Assembly: GCA_946221915.1 (NCBI GenBank)
Contig: CAMIKG010000014.1
Coordinates: forward strand, 1 to 64,000
DNA from: an uncultured Erwinia sp.
GTDB lineage: Bacteria; Pseudomonadota; Gammaproteobacteria; Enterobacterales; Enterobacteriaceae
Length of the DNA: 64,000 bases
Direction of reading: 5' to 3'
The notes under the pieces are model-generated. The model was not told where the DNA came from and made no database searches. It saw nothing but the letters and a program-made list of their open reading frames with translations. This document shows positions 1-7,579 of this stretch, in pieces. Made by a program: the position numbers and the translations under genes. Each line of letters starts with the position of its first letter. The stretch's first letter is position 1.

Positions 1-130
1 TGGGGGAGGGCGTAAGACAAGCAGTACCAAAAAAACAATATTCCCCCACTCTCTACAAGGCTCGGGGAAACCGCGGATTCGATGCGAAAAGCACGTAAAT
101 CTGACGGTAAATCAGGTCGCAAAACAACGA

Positions 131-160
131 AAATGGCGCAGAAACGCCATTTAGTCAGGA
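131..160 (+). promoter_or_regulatory. glmS leader hairpin and ribosome binding site
   Basis: A perfect 8-bp stem (AAATGGCG at 131-138 with CGCCATTT at 145-152) closes a 6-nt loop just before the AGGA ribosome binding site (157-160) and the glmS ATG. In E. coli the glmS leader is inhibitory and is opened by the sRNA GlmZ; a comparable role here is inference. The first 130 bases show no complete gene. Confidence 0.5.
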
Positions 161-170
161 ATCTCTTATT

Positions 171-2000
171 ATGTGTGGAATTGTTGGCGCAGTAGCGCAA
201 CGCGATATCGCAGAAATTCTTCTCGAAGGCCTGCGTCGTCTGGAATACCGTGGTTATGACTCTGCCGGTCTGGCAGTGGTTGATCAGCAGCATAACGTTA
301 CCCGTTTGCGTCGTCTGGGCAAGGTGCAGAATCTGGCGGAAGCGGCAGAGGAAACGCCAGTGCTGGGCGGCACCGGGATTGCTCATACCCGCTGGGCAAC
401 GCATGGTGAACCTTCCGAGGCGAACGCGCACCCGCATATCTCTGAACATATCATCATCGTTCACAACGGCATTATCGAAAACCATGAACCCCTGCGCGCG
501 CTGCTGATTGAGCGTGGCTATCACTTTGCCTCGGAAACCGATACCGAAGTGGTGGCGCACCTGGTGCACTGGGAGCAGAAACAGGGCGGCACGCTGCGTG
601 ACGTGGTACTGCGCGTTATTCCGCAGCTGCGCGGTGCCTATGGCATGGTGATTATGGACAGCCGCGATCCGTCCGTGCTGGTGGCGGCGCGTTCCGGCAG
701 TCCACTGGTGATCGGCCGTGGCGTCGGCGAAAACTTTATTGCTTCCGATCAGCTGGCGCTGCTGCCGGTTACCCGTCGCTTTATCTACCTCGAAGAGGGT
801 GATATCGCTGAAGTGACGCGCCGCGACGTGGCGATCGTCGATCGTAACGGCAACGCCGTTGAGCGTGCCGAAATCGAATCCAAAGTGCAGTACGATGCGG
901 GCGATAAAGGCATCTACCGTCACTACATGCAGAAAGAGATTTACGAGCAGCCAATGGCGATCAAAAACACCCTGGCGGGTCGTTTTAGTCATGGCGAAGT
1001 GGATCTCTCCGAACTGGGCGACGACGCTAACCAGCTACTGAGCAAGGTGGAGCATATCCAGATCGTCGCCTGCGGCACCTCCTACAACTCCGGTATGGTT
1101 TCCCGTTACTGGTTCGAAGCGCTGGCTAACGTGCCGTGCGACGTGGAAATCGCCTCTGAGTTCCGTTACCGCAAATCCGCCGTGCGCAAAAACAGCCTGC
1201 TGATTACCCTGTCGCAGTCCGGTGAAACCGCCGATACGCTGGCGGCGCTGCGCCTGTCGAAAGAGCTGGGTTACCTCGGCTCGCTGGCTATCTGTAACGT
1301 TGCCGGGTCTTCGCTGGTGCGTGAATCCGATCTGGCGCTGATGACCAAAGCGGGTACCGAGATTGGCGTGGCGTCGACCAAAGCCTTCACCACTCAGCTG
1401 ACAGTACTGCTGATGCTGGTGGCGAAAATGGGTCGTCTGAAAGGCGTGGATGCGCAGATCGAACATGACATCGTCCATGGACTGCAGGCGCTGCCAAGCC
1501 GTATCGAGCAGATGCTGTCGCAGGACAAGCTGATCGAATCGCTGGCGGAAGGTTTCTCTGACAAACATCATGCGCTGTTCCTTGGCCGTGGCGATCAGTA
1601 TCCGATCGCCATGGAAGGGGCGCTGAAGCTGAAAGAGATCTCCTATATTCATGCGGAAGCCTACGCGGCGGGTGAACTGAAACATGGTCCGCTGGCGCTG
1701 ATTGATGCCGATATGCCGGTAATTGTGGTGGCGCCGAACAACGAGCTGCTGGAAAAACTGAAATCGAATATCGAAGAAGTGCGCGCGCGCGGCGGCCTGC
1801 TGTATGTATTCGCCGATCAGGACGCCGGTTTCAGCGACAGCGAAGGGATGCGCATTATTCCTCTGCCGCATGTGGAAGAGGTGATTGCACCGATCTTCTA
1901 CACCGTGCCGTTGCAGCTACTGTCGTACCATGTGGCGCTGATTAAAGGCACCGATGTCGATCAGCCGCGTAACCTGGCAAAATCGGTTACCGTGGAGTAA
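171..2000 (+). CDS. glmS: Glutamine--fructose-6-phosphate aminotransferase (isomerizing)
   Basis: Makes glucosamine-6-phosphate from fructose-6-phosphate and glutamine, the first step of UDP-GlcNAc synthesis for peptidoglycan and LPS; cytosolic. The protein is 609 aa, the usual length. It starts MCGIVGAV, so Cys2 is the N-terminal nucleophile of the type II glutaminase domain (about 2-240), which carries HTRWATHG. Two SIS isomerase domains follow, with ACGTSYNSG, SQSGETADT and the C-terminal NLAKSVTVE. AGGA lies 10 nt before the start. Its 3' end is the Tn7 attachment sequence. Downstream it is separated from pstS by about 15 kb of accessory genes, unlike E. coli. Confidence 0.98.
   Translation: MCGIVGAVAQRDIAEILLEGLRRLEYRGYDSAGLAVVDQQHNVTRLRRLGKVQNLAEAAEETPVLGGTGIAHTRWATHGEPSEANAHPHISEHIIIVHNGIIENHEPLRALLIERGYHFASETDTEVVAHLVHWEQKQGGTLRDVVLRVIPQLRGAYGMVIMDSRDPSVLVAARSGSPLVIGRGVGENFIASDQLALLPVTRRFIYLEEGDIAEVTRRDVAIVDRNGNAVERAEIESKVQYDAGDKGIYRHYMQKEIYEQPMAIKNTLAGRFSHGEVDLSELGDDANQLLSKVEHIQIVACGTSYNSGMVSRYWFEALANVPCDVEIASEFRYRKSAVRKNSLLITLSQSGETADTLAALRLSKELGYLGSLAICNVAGSSLVRESDLALMTKAGTEIGVASTKAFTTQLTVLLMLVAKMGRLKGVDAQIEHDIVHGLQALPSRIEQMLSQDKLIESLAEGFSDKHHALFLGRGDQYPIAMEGALKLKEISYIHAEAYAAGELKHGPLALIDADMPVIVVAPNNELLEKLKSNIEEVRARGGLLYVFADQDAGFSDSEGMRIIPLPHVEEVIAPIFYTVPLQLLSYHVALIKGTDVDQPRNLAKSVTVE
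1965..2000 (+). other. attTn7 recognition sequence (TnsD site) in the 3' end of glmS
   Basis: The last 36 bp of glmS (CCGCGTAACCTGGC onward) match from memory the conserved segment bound by Tn7 TnsD. Tn7 normally inserts about 25 bp after the stop, here inside the terminator near 2023-2027. No Tn7 end or tns gene is present, but accessory genes begin immediately downstream. Confidence 0.8.
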
Positions 2001-2004
2001 CAGC

Positions 2005-2036
2005 AAAACGCCGGTCACTGACCGGCGTTTTCTTTT
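2005..2036 (+). terminator. glmS rho-independent terminator
   Basis: A perfect 12-bp stem (2005-2016 with 2020-2031) with a 3-nt loop is followed by TCTTTTC. It sits 4 nt after the glmS stop. The next gene is on the opposite strand and ends at 2047, so the stem may serve both directions. Confidence 0.9.
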
Positions 2037-2046
2037 CTGACGCGGA

Positions 2047-3693
2047 TTACTTCAGCTGCCAGATGGCTGGTGAACGATCCGGCTGATGGCCCACCGTCCA
2101 CTGCTTCGCGCGATATCTCTTGCCCTGCCAGCTGACCGTATTCCCTGCCACATAGGTCATGGTAGCTTTCCACTCCACGATCTGACTGTTGTCGGCCAGC
2201 TTCCAGGAGTCGTGCTCGCCGGGCTGAGCCTGTGTCCAGTAGCTGGCGATATATTTCACACCGTCAAACGTCACTTTATCGCCCGCGACATAGGTCTGAC
2301 CTGACTGCCAGACCGGGTATTCCGCGGAACCTGCCTGTTTCTCTTTTACCGTTACCGTGACGCGGCTGGCATGGGTGATCCCCTCTTGGGAGGTGACCGT
2401 CAGCTCATAGATAGCACTGCCGGTGGTATTCGCCGGGATCACTGCCTGCGCCACGCTTTTATTAACCGTTTTCGAGCCGTCGCCACCCTGCTGATCCTGC
2501 AGCCCGAAGGTCCCCTGACCACTGATGATTTTCCAGCGGTAAGAGTGTGCATTACGGCTATTGGAACCATCAAGGAGATAGGTCAGAGGAGTGCTGCGCG
2601 GGCTTTCCACCACCAGGTTTGCGGGCACGATCGCCAGCGGCGCAGTGGAGGGCGCTTCGACAGACAGCACCGCGGAATATCCCTTGTGATTGAGGAAGAT
2701 ACTGTTATTGCGTGGCAGCTGTGGGTTGAACAGTATCGCGCCGGACTGACTCTTCTGACCAATCTGCACCAGGTTGGAGTGATTTTTATTAATCTCTGCT
2801 GCCAGCTCGGCAATCCATTGTCCATCTGCATTACTGGCGGTGATGGGTTTTCTGATTTTCACCAGATCGCCGCCATGGGTTTCACCCATTAAACGGAACG
2901 TCACCATATCATCTGCCTGGGCGTTTTGCGGAGCGGTGAATTTACCGAATTCAAACCAGTCGACCGCGATCGGCTCTTCATGGGGATGGTCGTGAGGCGG
3001 AGGCGGGATAATATCGCTGCCGCGTTCGCTAATGATGACGTCACTGCAGCCGTAGAAACCTTCATTATTTGCGTCCTGGCGCTGCCAGCGGGAAAAGATC
3101 ACCGCACGTCCGGTACGGTCTGCCGGAATTTCAATCTGGTATTCATCGTAGGAAGTATAAGGTGGCGTCATACCCGAGATGGCAACCGTCTCTTCAGAGG
3201 AAACCACCGTGGCTAGCAATTCCACATCATTCCAGCCAATCACTTTCGTCGTCGGGTCGACATCTTTCTTCGTGATATAGAACTCAATCCATGAAGGAGC
3301 ATGCGGCTGGGTATAGCCATAGCGCATCGTCACTTTGCCGCTGGCATCGGGCTTCAGCTGGGTGGTTTTCCAGCTGGCGCTGGCGAGATTAAAACCGGCT
3401 CCTTTGCTGGTACCGCTGCAAATTAAATGATCGGGAATAGTTTTTTTCGCCTCTTCCGCGCTATGCGTGCCGCCGACAAAGCCGGTTAACTCCTGCCAGG
3501 TATAAATGGACTGGCCTCTGTCATAGCTTTTTTCGCTGGCTTCCTTACAGATGCCACTCAGCGCCCCCTGCTGGTAACAGAGCACCTGGCGCGCGGGCGG
3601 GTCAACCAGCGCACCATGGCCGAAAGCGCCTGCACTGACGGCAACTCCGGTGACAGACAGCAGCAAACACAGCGTACGATTCCGTTGTAGCAT
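2047..3693 (-). CDS. Secreted GbpA-like lytic polysaccharide monooxygenase (AA10) with two chitin-binding modules
   Basis: Predicted extracellular copper enzyme that oxidatively cleaves chitin or binds GlcNAc polymers. A signal peptide of 25 residues would leave His26 as the mature N-terminus (AFG|HGALVDPP); with His131 (TQPHAPSW) it forms the histidine brace, and Phe213 in GFYGCSDV fits the axial residue. Order: AA10 domain about 26-224; Pro/His-rich linker 229-241; GbpA domain-2-like region about 245-345; PKD/Ig-like domain about 352-450; two CBM5/12 repeats at 458-499 and 506-547 (aromatic YWTQ and QWTV motifs). 548 aa. AAGGAAAA precedes the ATG. It is the gene nearest attTn7. Substrate is inferred from domains. 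Confidence 0.9.
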   Translation of the reverse strand: MLQRNRTLCLLLSVTGVAVSAGAFGHGALVDPPARQVLCYQQGALSGICKEASEKSYDRGQSIYTWQELTGFVGGTHSAEEAKKTIPDHLICSGTSKGAGFNLASASWKTTQLKPDASGKVTMRYGYTQPHAPSWIEFYITKKDVDPTTKVIGWNDVELLATVVSSEETVAISGMTPPYTSYDEYQIEIPADRTGRAVIFSRWQRQDANNEGFYGCSDVIISERGSDIIPPPPHDHPHEEPIAVDWFEFGKFTAPQNAQADDMVTFRLMGETHGGDLVKIRKPITASNADGQWIAELAAEINKNHSNLVQIGQKSQSGAILFNPQLPRNNSIFLNHKGYSAVLSVEAPSTAPLAIVPANLVVESPRSTPLTYLLDGSNSRNAHSYRWKIISGQGTFGLQDQQGGDGSKTVNKSVAQAVIPANTTGSAIYELTVTSQEGITHASRVTVTVKEKQAGSAEYPVWQSGQTYVAGDKVTFDGVKYIASYWTQAQPGEHDSWKLADNSQIVEWKATMTYVAGNTVSWQGKRYRAKQWTVGHQPDRSPAIWQLK

Positions 3694-3877
3694 GATTTTT
3701 CCTTATCCTGAGAAAAAGTAATTTCGCGCTTAGTCTCAGGTTATTGCCCGGGCTTTTAAACGAGACTTTTCCTGCTGCCTGTAAGGGATTAATGGGCGGG
3801 TGCCGGAGAGGGTTCTGCACCTGATGCAGAAGCGGAATAATGACGTTTTGCTGGTGGTAGCTGGCGGATGGTGGCAC

Positions 3878-3918
3878 AAAAAAGGAGAATTCGACCTCCG
3901 GCAGCGCACCGGAGGTCG
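3878..3918 (-). terminator. Terminator of the peptide/amidohydrolase operon
   Basis: Minus-strand stem of 10 bp (3892-3901 with 3909-3918; GACCTCCGG/CCGGAGGTC) lies 9 nt past the stop of the DHDPS-family gene and is followed on that strand by TTCTCCTTTTTTG. The 3694-3877 stretch up to the LPMO start shows no gene and should hold the LPMO promoter. Confidence 0.7.
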
Positions 3919-3926
3919 CGACGGGC

Positions 3927-4844
3927 TTACAGCTTAAAGCCGTATTTCCGGCTTAAACCCAGCTCATTGACGATACGAATACCGCTGTCCAGCGCCTCGC
4001 CCTGCAGATCGCGCAGTGGACGACGCAGGCTGCCAGCAGGCAGACCCACCGCTTTCATCAGCGATTTCACCGCCACCGGGTTAATGGCGGAATAGGTGTA
4101 GTGCAGCAGCGGCAGCAGATGCTGATAGGCACGGCGGAAACGCTCGGCATCGTCGCCGTTTTTCCACGGACGGGAAATCTCCGCCAGCTCCGCCGGGGCG
4201 ATATTGCCGGTCATATTGGCCGTACCATGGCCGCCCAGCGACATGGTAGGCACCACCAGCCCGAGATTCGGTGAGTCACAGCACATCACCGACACATCCG
4301 GATTTCCGGCCAGCACCTGCGCCACCTGGCCGACGCGGGTAGTGGACTCCTTATGAATCACATAGTTCGGATGCTTAAAGATGCGCAGCAGGGAGTTCCA
4401 GTGCAGATCGGTTTTCACCCGTGGCGGGTTGTTGTAGATCCCGAGCGGCAGATCGGTGGCATCGGCAATCTCAAGGAAGTAGTTTTCGATATCGCTTTCG
4501 CTGGCGCAGATATAGGCCGGAGCAGCGATAATCGCGCCGTCTGCGCCGTTATCGTGCGCATAACGCACATAGTCGATGGTGGTATCGGTATTGTTGCCGG
4601 TACAGCCAAAGAAAATTTTCATGTTGCCGCGGCTGAAAGTAGCGGTACGGCGGATAATCTCTTTACGTTCCTCCGCTGACAGCATCGACACTTCGCCGGT
4701 GGAACCCATAATCAGTACCGCCGCAGTGCCATTTTCCTGCTGAAACTGCAGTAAGGTTTCGAACGCGCCGAAATCCACGCTGCCATCGTCGTTGAACGGG
4801 GTAATCAGCGCGACGAACGACCCTTCAATTTTTTCTCTGCTCAT
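3927..4844 (-). CDS. Dihydrodipicolinate synthase / N-acetylneuraminate lyase family protein
   Basis: Class I TIM-barrel aldolase family member, 305 aa. It keeps the Schiff-base lysine (Lys165 in VIHKES), the catalytic tyrosine (Tyr137 in GIYNNPP) and the substrate loop GSTGE (47-51). The family condenses or cleaves pyruvate with an aldehyde or 2-oxo acid; the actual substrate cannot be read from sequence. It is probably not the housekeeping DapA: it is the last gene of an eight-gene operon, 29 nt after a TetR gene, with an ABC peptide importer and an M20 hydrolase. A catabolic retro-aldol role is a reasonable inference. AGGA precedes the start. Confidence 0.8.
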   Translation of the reverse strand: MSREKIEGSFVALITPFNDDGSVDFGAFETLLQFQQENGTAAVLIMGSTGEVSMLSAEERKEIIRRTATFSRGNMKIFFGCTGNNTDTTIDYVRYAHDNGADGAIIAAPAYICASESDIENYFLEIADATDLPLGIYNNPPRVKTDLHWNSLLRIFKHPNYVIHKESTTRVGQVAQVLAGNPDVSVMCCDSPNLGLVVPTMSLGGHGTANMTGNIAPAELAEISRPWKNGDDAERFRRAYQHLLPLLHYTYSAINPVAVKSLMKAVGLPAGSLRRPLRDLQGEALDSGIRIVNELGLSRKYGFKL

Positions 4845-4873
4845 TATTTCTTATCCTGTGGTTTAACTGCGAA

Positions 4874-5551
4874 TTAGCGGGAAAGCGGCTTTGCGGCTGG
4901 CGCGCAAAAGCCTGCGCTGACGAAAGCCAGCAAATGTTCAAGCACCTTGTCATCATCGCTGGTGTCGCACTGCCCCTGTGACAGCAGCGCCAGACGGCCC
5001 GATCGCGGATCGGCATCGGTCAGCACATGCATGGCTGCGCCACGGGCGAATTCGTAGCGCCAGAAGATCTCGGCGCGCGACAGATGGGGCAGGGTGCGGG
5101 AAAAGGCATCGACAAAGCGGTGCGCCACCTCATCAAACTGCGAGGCCAGCAGCCGGGTGACCTGGTGCTCCGGCGTGGCGCGCAGATGCTGTAACAGGCG
5201 CACCACGATGCGCCCGCCATCGGCGGTTTTGGCGGTTTTCACCATCGGCTGCAGCAGCGCATCCAGCAACGCCTCAAGCGGGATGGGCTGCGGCTGCCAG
5301 CGTGCCTGCGCCGCCGCCAGCCGTTCAGCGCGCGCCTGGTTCAGCGGGCCAAGCACGGCATCCAGCACCGCGCGCAGCAGGCCATCTTTCGAGCCAAAGT
5401 AGTAATTCACCGCCGCCAGATTCACTTTGGTGGCTTCGGTAATGTCGCGGATGGTGGTCAGCTCCGTGCCCTTGTAAGCAAACTGCGCGATCGCTTCGCG
5501 CAGAATGCGCTCGCGGGTATCCGGTTCGGCGCTTTTTACTAACGTCGTCAT
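4874..5551 (-). CDS. TetR/AcrR family transcriptional regulator
   Basis: 225 aa with an N-terminal TetR helix-turn-helix (about 14-60; TIRDITEATKVNLAAVNYYFGSK) and a ligand/dimer domain with the look of C-terminal domains found in CerR/YbiH-like regulators. It lies inside the minus-strand operon, 29 nt from both neighbours, so it is probably autoregulated with the transport and hydrolase genes and would answer to the imported compound or a derivative. AAGGACA precedes the ATG. Its binding site is unknown; two AAACGTTT palindromes upstream of the operon are candidates. Confidence 0.88.
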   Translation of the reverse strand: MTTLVKSAEPDTRERILREAIAQFAYKGTELTTIRDITEATKVNLAAVNYYFGSKDGLLRAVLDAVLGPLNQARAERLAAAQARWQPQPIPLEALLDALLQPMVKTAKTADGGRIVVRLLQHLRATPEHQVTRLLASQFDEVAHRFVDAFSRTLPHLSRAEIFWRYEFARGAAMHVLTDADPRSGRLALLSQGQCDTSDDDKVLEHLLAFVSAGFCAPAAKPLSR

Positions 5552-5580
5552 GTTGGGTGTCCTTGTTCACGCCCCGGCCA

Positions 5581-6774
5581 TCAGACCGGAGCCAGCTCCT
5601 GATAAACCAGCCTGCTCCAGTAACGCACGCCATACGGGATGATGGCGTCGTTAAAGTCGTAGTGGGGGGTATGCAGCGCAGAGGTGGCGCCGTTGCCCAG
5701 CATGATAAAAGCGCCCGGGCGCTGTTCGAGCATAAAGGCGAAGTCCTCAGCGCCCAGTCCTGGTGTCATCGCCTCGTTGACCTCACCCTGGTGCGCCACC
5801 GCTCTGGCGACGCGGATCGCCCGCTGCGTCGCGTCGGCATCATTAATTAACACCGGGTACTGGTAGTCATAGTTCACCTCGGCCTGCGCGCCGAAGCCAG
5901 CGGCGCAATGGTGCGCCAGCGTCTCCAGCCGCGCAGCCAGCAGCGCGCGGATTTCCGCTGAGTAGCTGCGTCCGGTGCCTTTAATCACCACCCGATCGGG
6001 GATCACGTTCGGCGCGTTGATATCACCAGCCTGAATATGGCCGACACTCAGCACCGCCGCCGCCATGGCGGGCACGTTGCGGCTGATAATGGTCTGCAGC
6101 GCGCCAATAAACTGCGCGGCGGGCAGCGTCGGGTCGATGGAGAGATGCGCGCCGGAACCGCCGTGGCCGCCCGTGCCGCGAAACACCACCTGCCAGGTAT
6201 CGCTGGCGCACAACATCGGCCCGGCGCACAGGGCAAACACGCCCGGAGCAAATCCCGGTTTGTTATGCAGGCCATACAGCGCATCACAGGGGAAACGACT
6301 CAGCAGGCCGTCTTTCAGCATTGCCGGTGCGCCACCCAGTCCCTCTTCGGCTGGCTGGAAAATAAAATGCACCGTGCCGGCAAAATCGGCATGCTGCGCC
6401 AGGTAGCCCGCTGCGCCCAGCAGCATGGCGGTGTGGCCATCATGGCCGCAGGCGTGCATTTTGCCCGGATGCTGTGAAGCCCAGGACAGGCCGGTCTGCT
6501 CATGGATATACAACGCATCCATATCCGCGCGCAGGCCAATCGCGCCGTTGCCAGGGAAGCGGCCACGCAGCGTACCGACCACGCCGGTGCCGCCAATGCC
6601 GGTGGTGACCTCAAGTCCCCATTTTTTCAGGGTGTCAGCCACCAGCCGCGCGGTTTCATGCTCTTCAAAGCCAATTTCCGGGTGCTGGTGGATTTGGCGG
6701 CGAATCGCGATCAGTTGCGGCAGCAGCGCCTCCAGCGTGCTGTCTGGCGGCGGCGTAGTGATATCCTGCGTCAT
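5581..6774 (-). CDS. M20 family amidohydrolase (HipO/AbgB-like aminoacylase)
   Basis: Predicted cytosolic metal-dependent hydrolase that removes an acyl group from an N-acyl amino acid or a dipeptide-like amide. 397 aa. Visible motifs: RADMDAL (82-88, with the metal/catalytic Asp), HACGHDGHT (108-115) and PAEEGLGG (141-148, catalytic and metal Glu), all typical of the M20D group that includes hippurate hydrolase, IAA-amino-acid hydrolases and AbgB. No signal peptide. It lies 9 nt after the SDR gene in the operon behind a dipeptide-type ABC importer, so it probably cleaves the imported substrate. The acyl group is unknown. AAGGAATC precedes the ATG. Confidence 0.85.
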   Translation of the reverse strand: MTQDITTPPPDSTLEALLPQLIAIRRQIHQHPEIGFEEHETARLVADTLKKWGLEVTTGIGGTGVVGTLRGRFPGNGAIGLRADMDALYIHEQTGLSWASQHPGKMHACGHDGHTAMLLGAAGYLAQHADFAGTVHFIFQPAEEGLGGAPAMLKDGLLSRFPCDALYGLHNKPGFAPGVFALCAGPMLCASDTWQVVFRGTGGHGGSGAHLSIDPTLPAAQFIGALQTIISRNVPAMAAAVLSVGHIQAGDINAPNVIPDRVVIKGTGRSYSAEIRALLAARLETLAHHCAAGFGAQAEVNYDYQYPVLINDADATQRAIRVARAVAHQGEVNEAMTPGLGAEDFAFMLEQRPGAFIMLGNGATSALHTPHYDFNDAIIPYGVRYWSRLVYQELAPV

Positions 6775-6783
6775 CGTGATTCC

Positions 6784-7563
6784 TTAAAACGTGGCCGGAT
6801 AGCTGCCGCCATCGATCAGCAGATTTTGCCCGGTGATAAAGCCCGCCTGGCGCGAGCAGAGAAACGCGCAGGTGGCGCCAAACTCTTCCGGCTGACCATA
6901 GCGTTTTGCCGGATTCGCGGCGGCGCGCGCCTGATGCAGCTGGTCAAAACTCTGCCCGGTCTGCTCTGACAGCGAACGGATATGCTGCCACTGGCCTTCG
7001 GTGTCAAAAATGCCCGGCAGAATGTTGTTAATGGTGACGTTGCGGTGCACCAGCGTGCGCGACAGTCCGGCGACAAAGCCGGTCAACCCGGAACGGGCGC
7101 TGTTGGACAGGCCCAGCTCCAGCTGCGGAATTTTGACGCTGCGCGAGGTGATATTGATGATGCGGCCGAACTGGCGCTCGCTCATACCGTCGACCGTCAG
7201 GCGCATCATCTCAATCGGCCCGAGCATCATGCTGTCGATGGCCTGAATCCAGTCTTCACGCCGCCAGTCGCGGAAGTCACCGGGTGTCGGCCCGCTGGCG
7301 TTGTTAATCAGAATGTCTGGTTGCGGGCAGGCGTCGAGCGCCGCCTGACGACCCGCTTCAGTGGTGATATCCGCCACTAGCGCTGCCGGACGCACGCCGG
7401 TCTGCTGATAAATGCTCTCCTGTGCCTGCTCCAGCGCGGCGGCTGTGCGCGACAGCAGGGTCACCTCAACGCCTTCATGCGCGAGCTGTAAGGCGGCGGC
7501 TTTGCCCAGTCCGCGACTGGCGCCCCACACCAGGGCTTTTTTTCCGGTAATGCCAAGATTCAT
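6784..7563 (-). CDS. SDR-fold protein with an altered active site
   Basis: Rossmann-fold SDR family protein, 259 aa from the chosen start. The nucleotide-binding motif GASRGLG and the NNASG motif are present, but the catalytic YxxxK is replaced: the aligned stretch reads SNSARSGL, with Ser for Tyr and Arg for Lys. This matches a known divergent BKR-like SDR subgroup. It may therefore bind NAD(P) without ordinary dehydrogenase chemistry. An in-frame ATG 48 nt upstream would overlap the ABC gene by 32 nt; the 7563 start leaves 16 nt and is preferred, though its SD (AGAGAG) is weak. Confidence 0.82.
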   Translation of the reverse strand: MNLGITGKKALVWGASRGLGKAAALQLAHEGVEVTLLSRTAAALEQAQESIYQQTGVRPAALVADITTEAGRQAALDACPQPDILINNASGPTPGDFRDWRREDWIQAIDSMMLGPIEMMRLTVDGMSERQFGRIINITSRSVKIPQLELGLSNSARSGLTGFVAGLSRTLVHRNVTINNILPGIFDTEGQWQHIRSLSEQTGQSFDQLHQARAAANPAKRYGQPEEFGATCAFLCSRQAGFITGQNLLIDGGSYPATF

Positions 7564-7579
7564 GCCGTTTCTCTCTGTG

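Noticed and set aside
1035..1871. 278-codon minus-strand frame inside glmS
   Set aside because: Antisense shadow; glmS is complete and highly conserved.
1965..2047. Inserted Tn7-like element
   Set aside because: The target site is intact, but no transposon ends or tns genes are visible in the following 15 kb.
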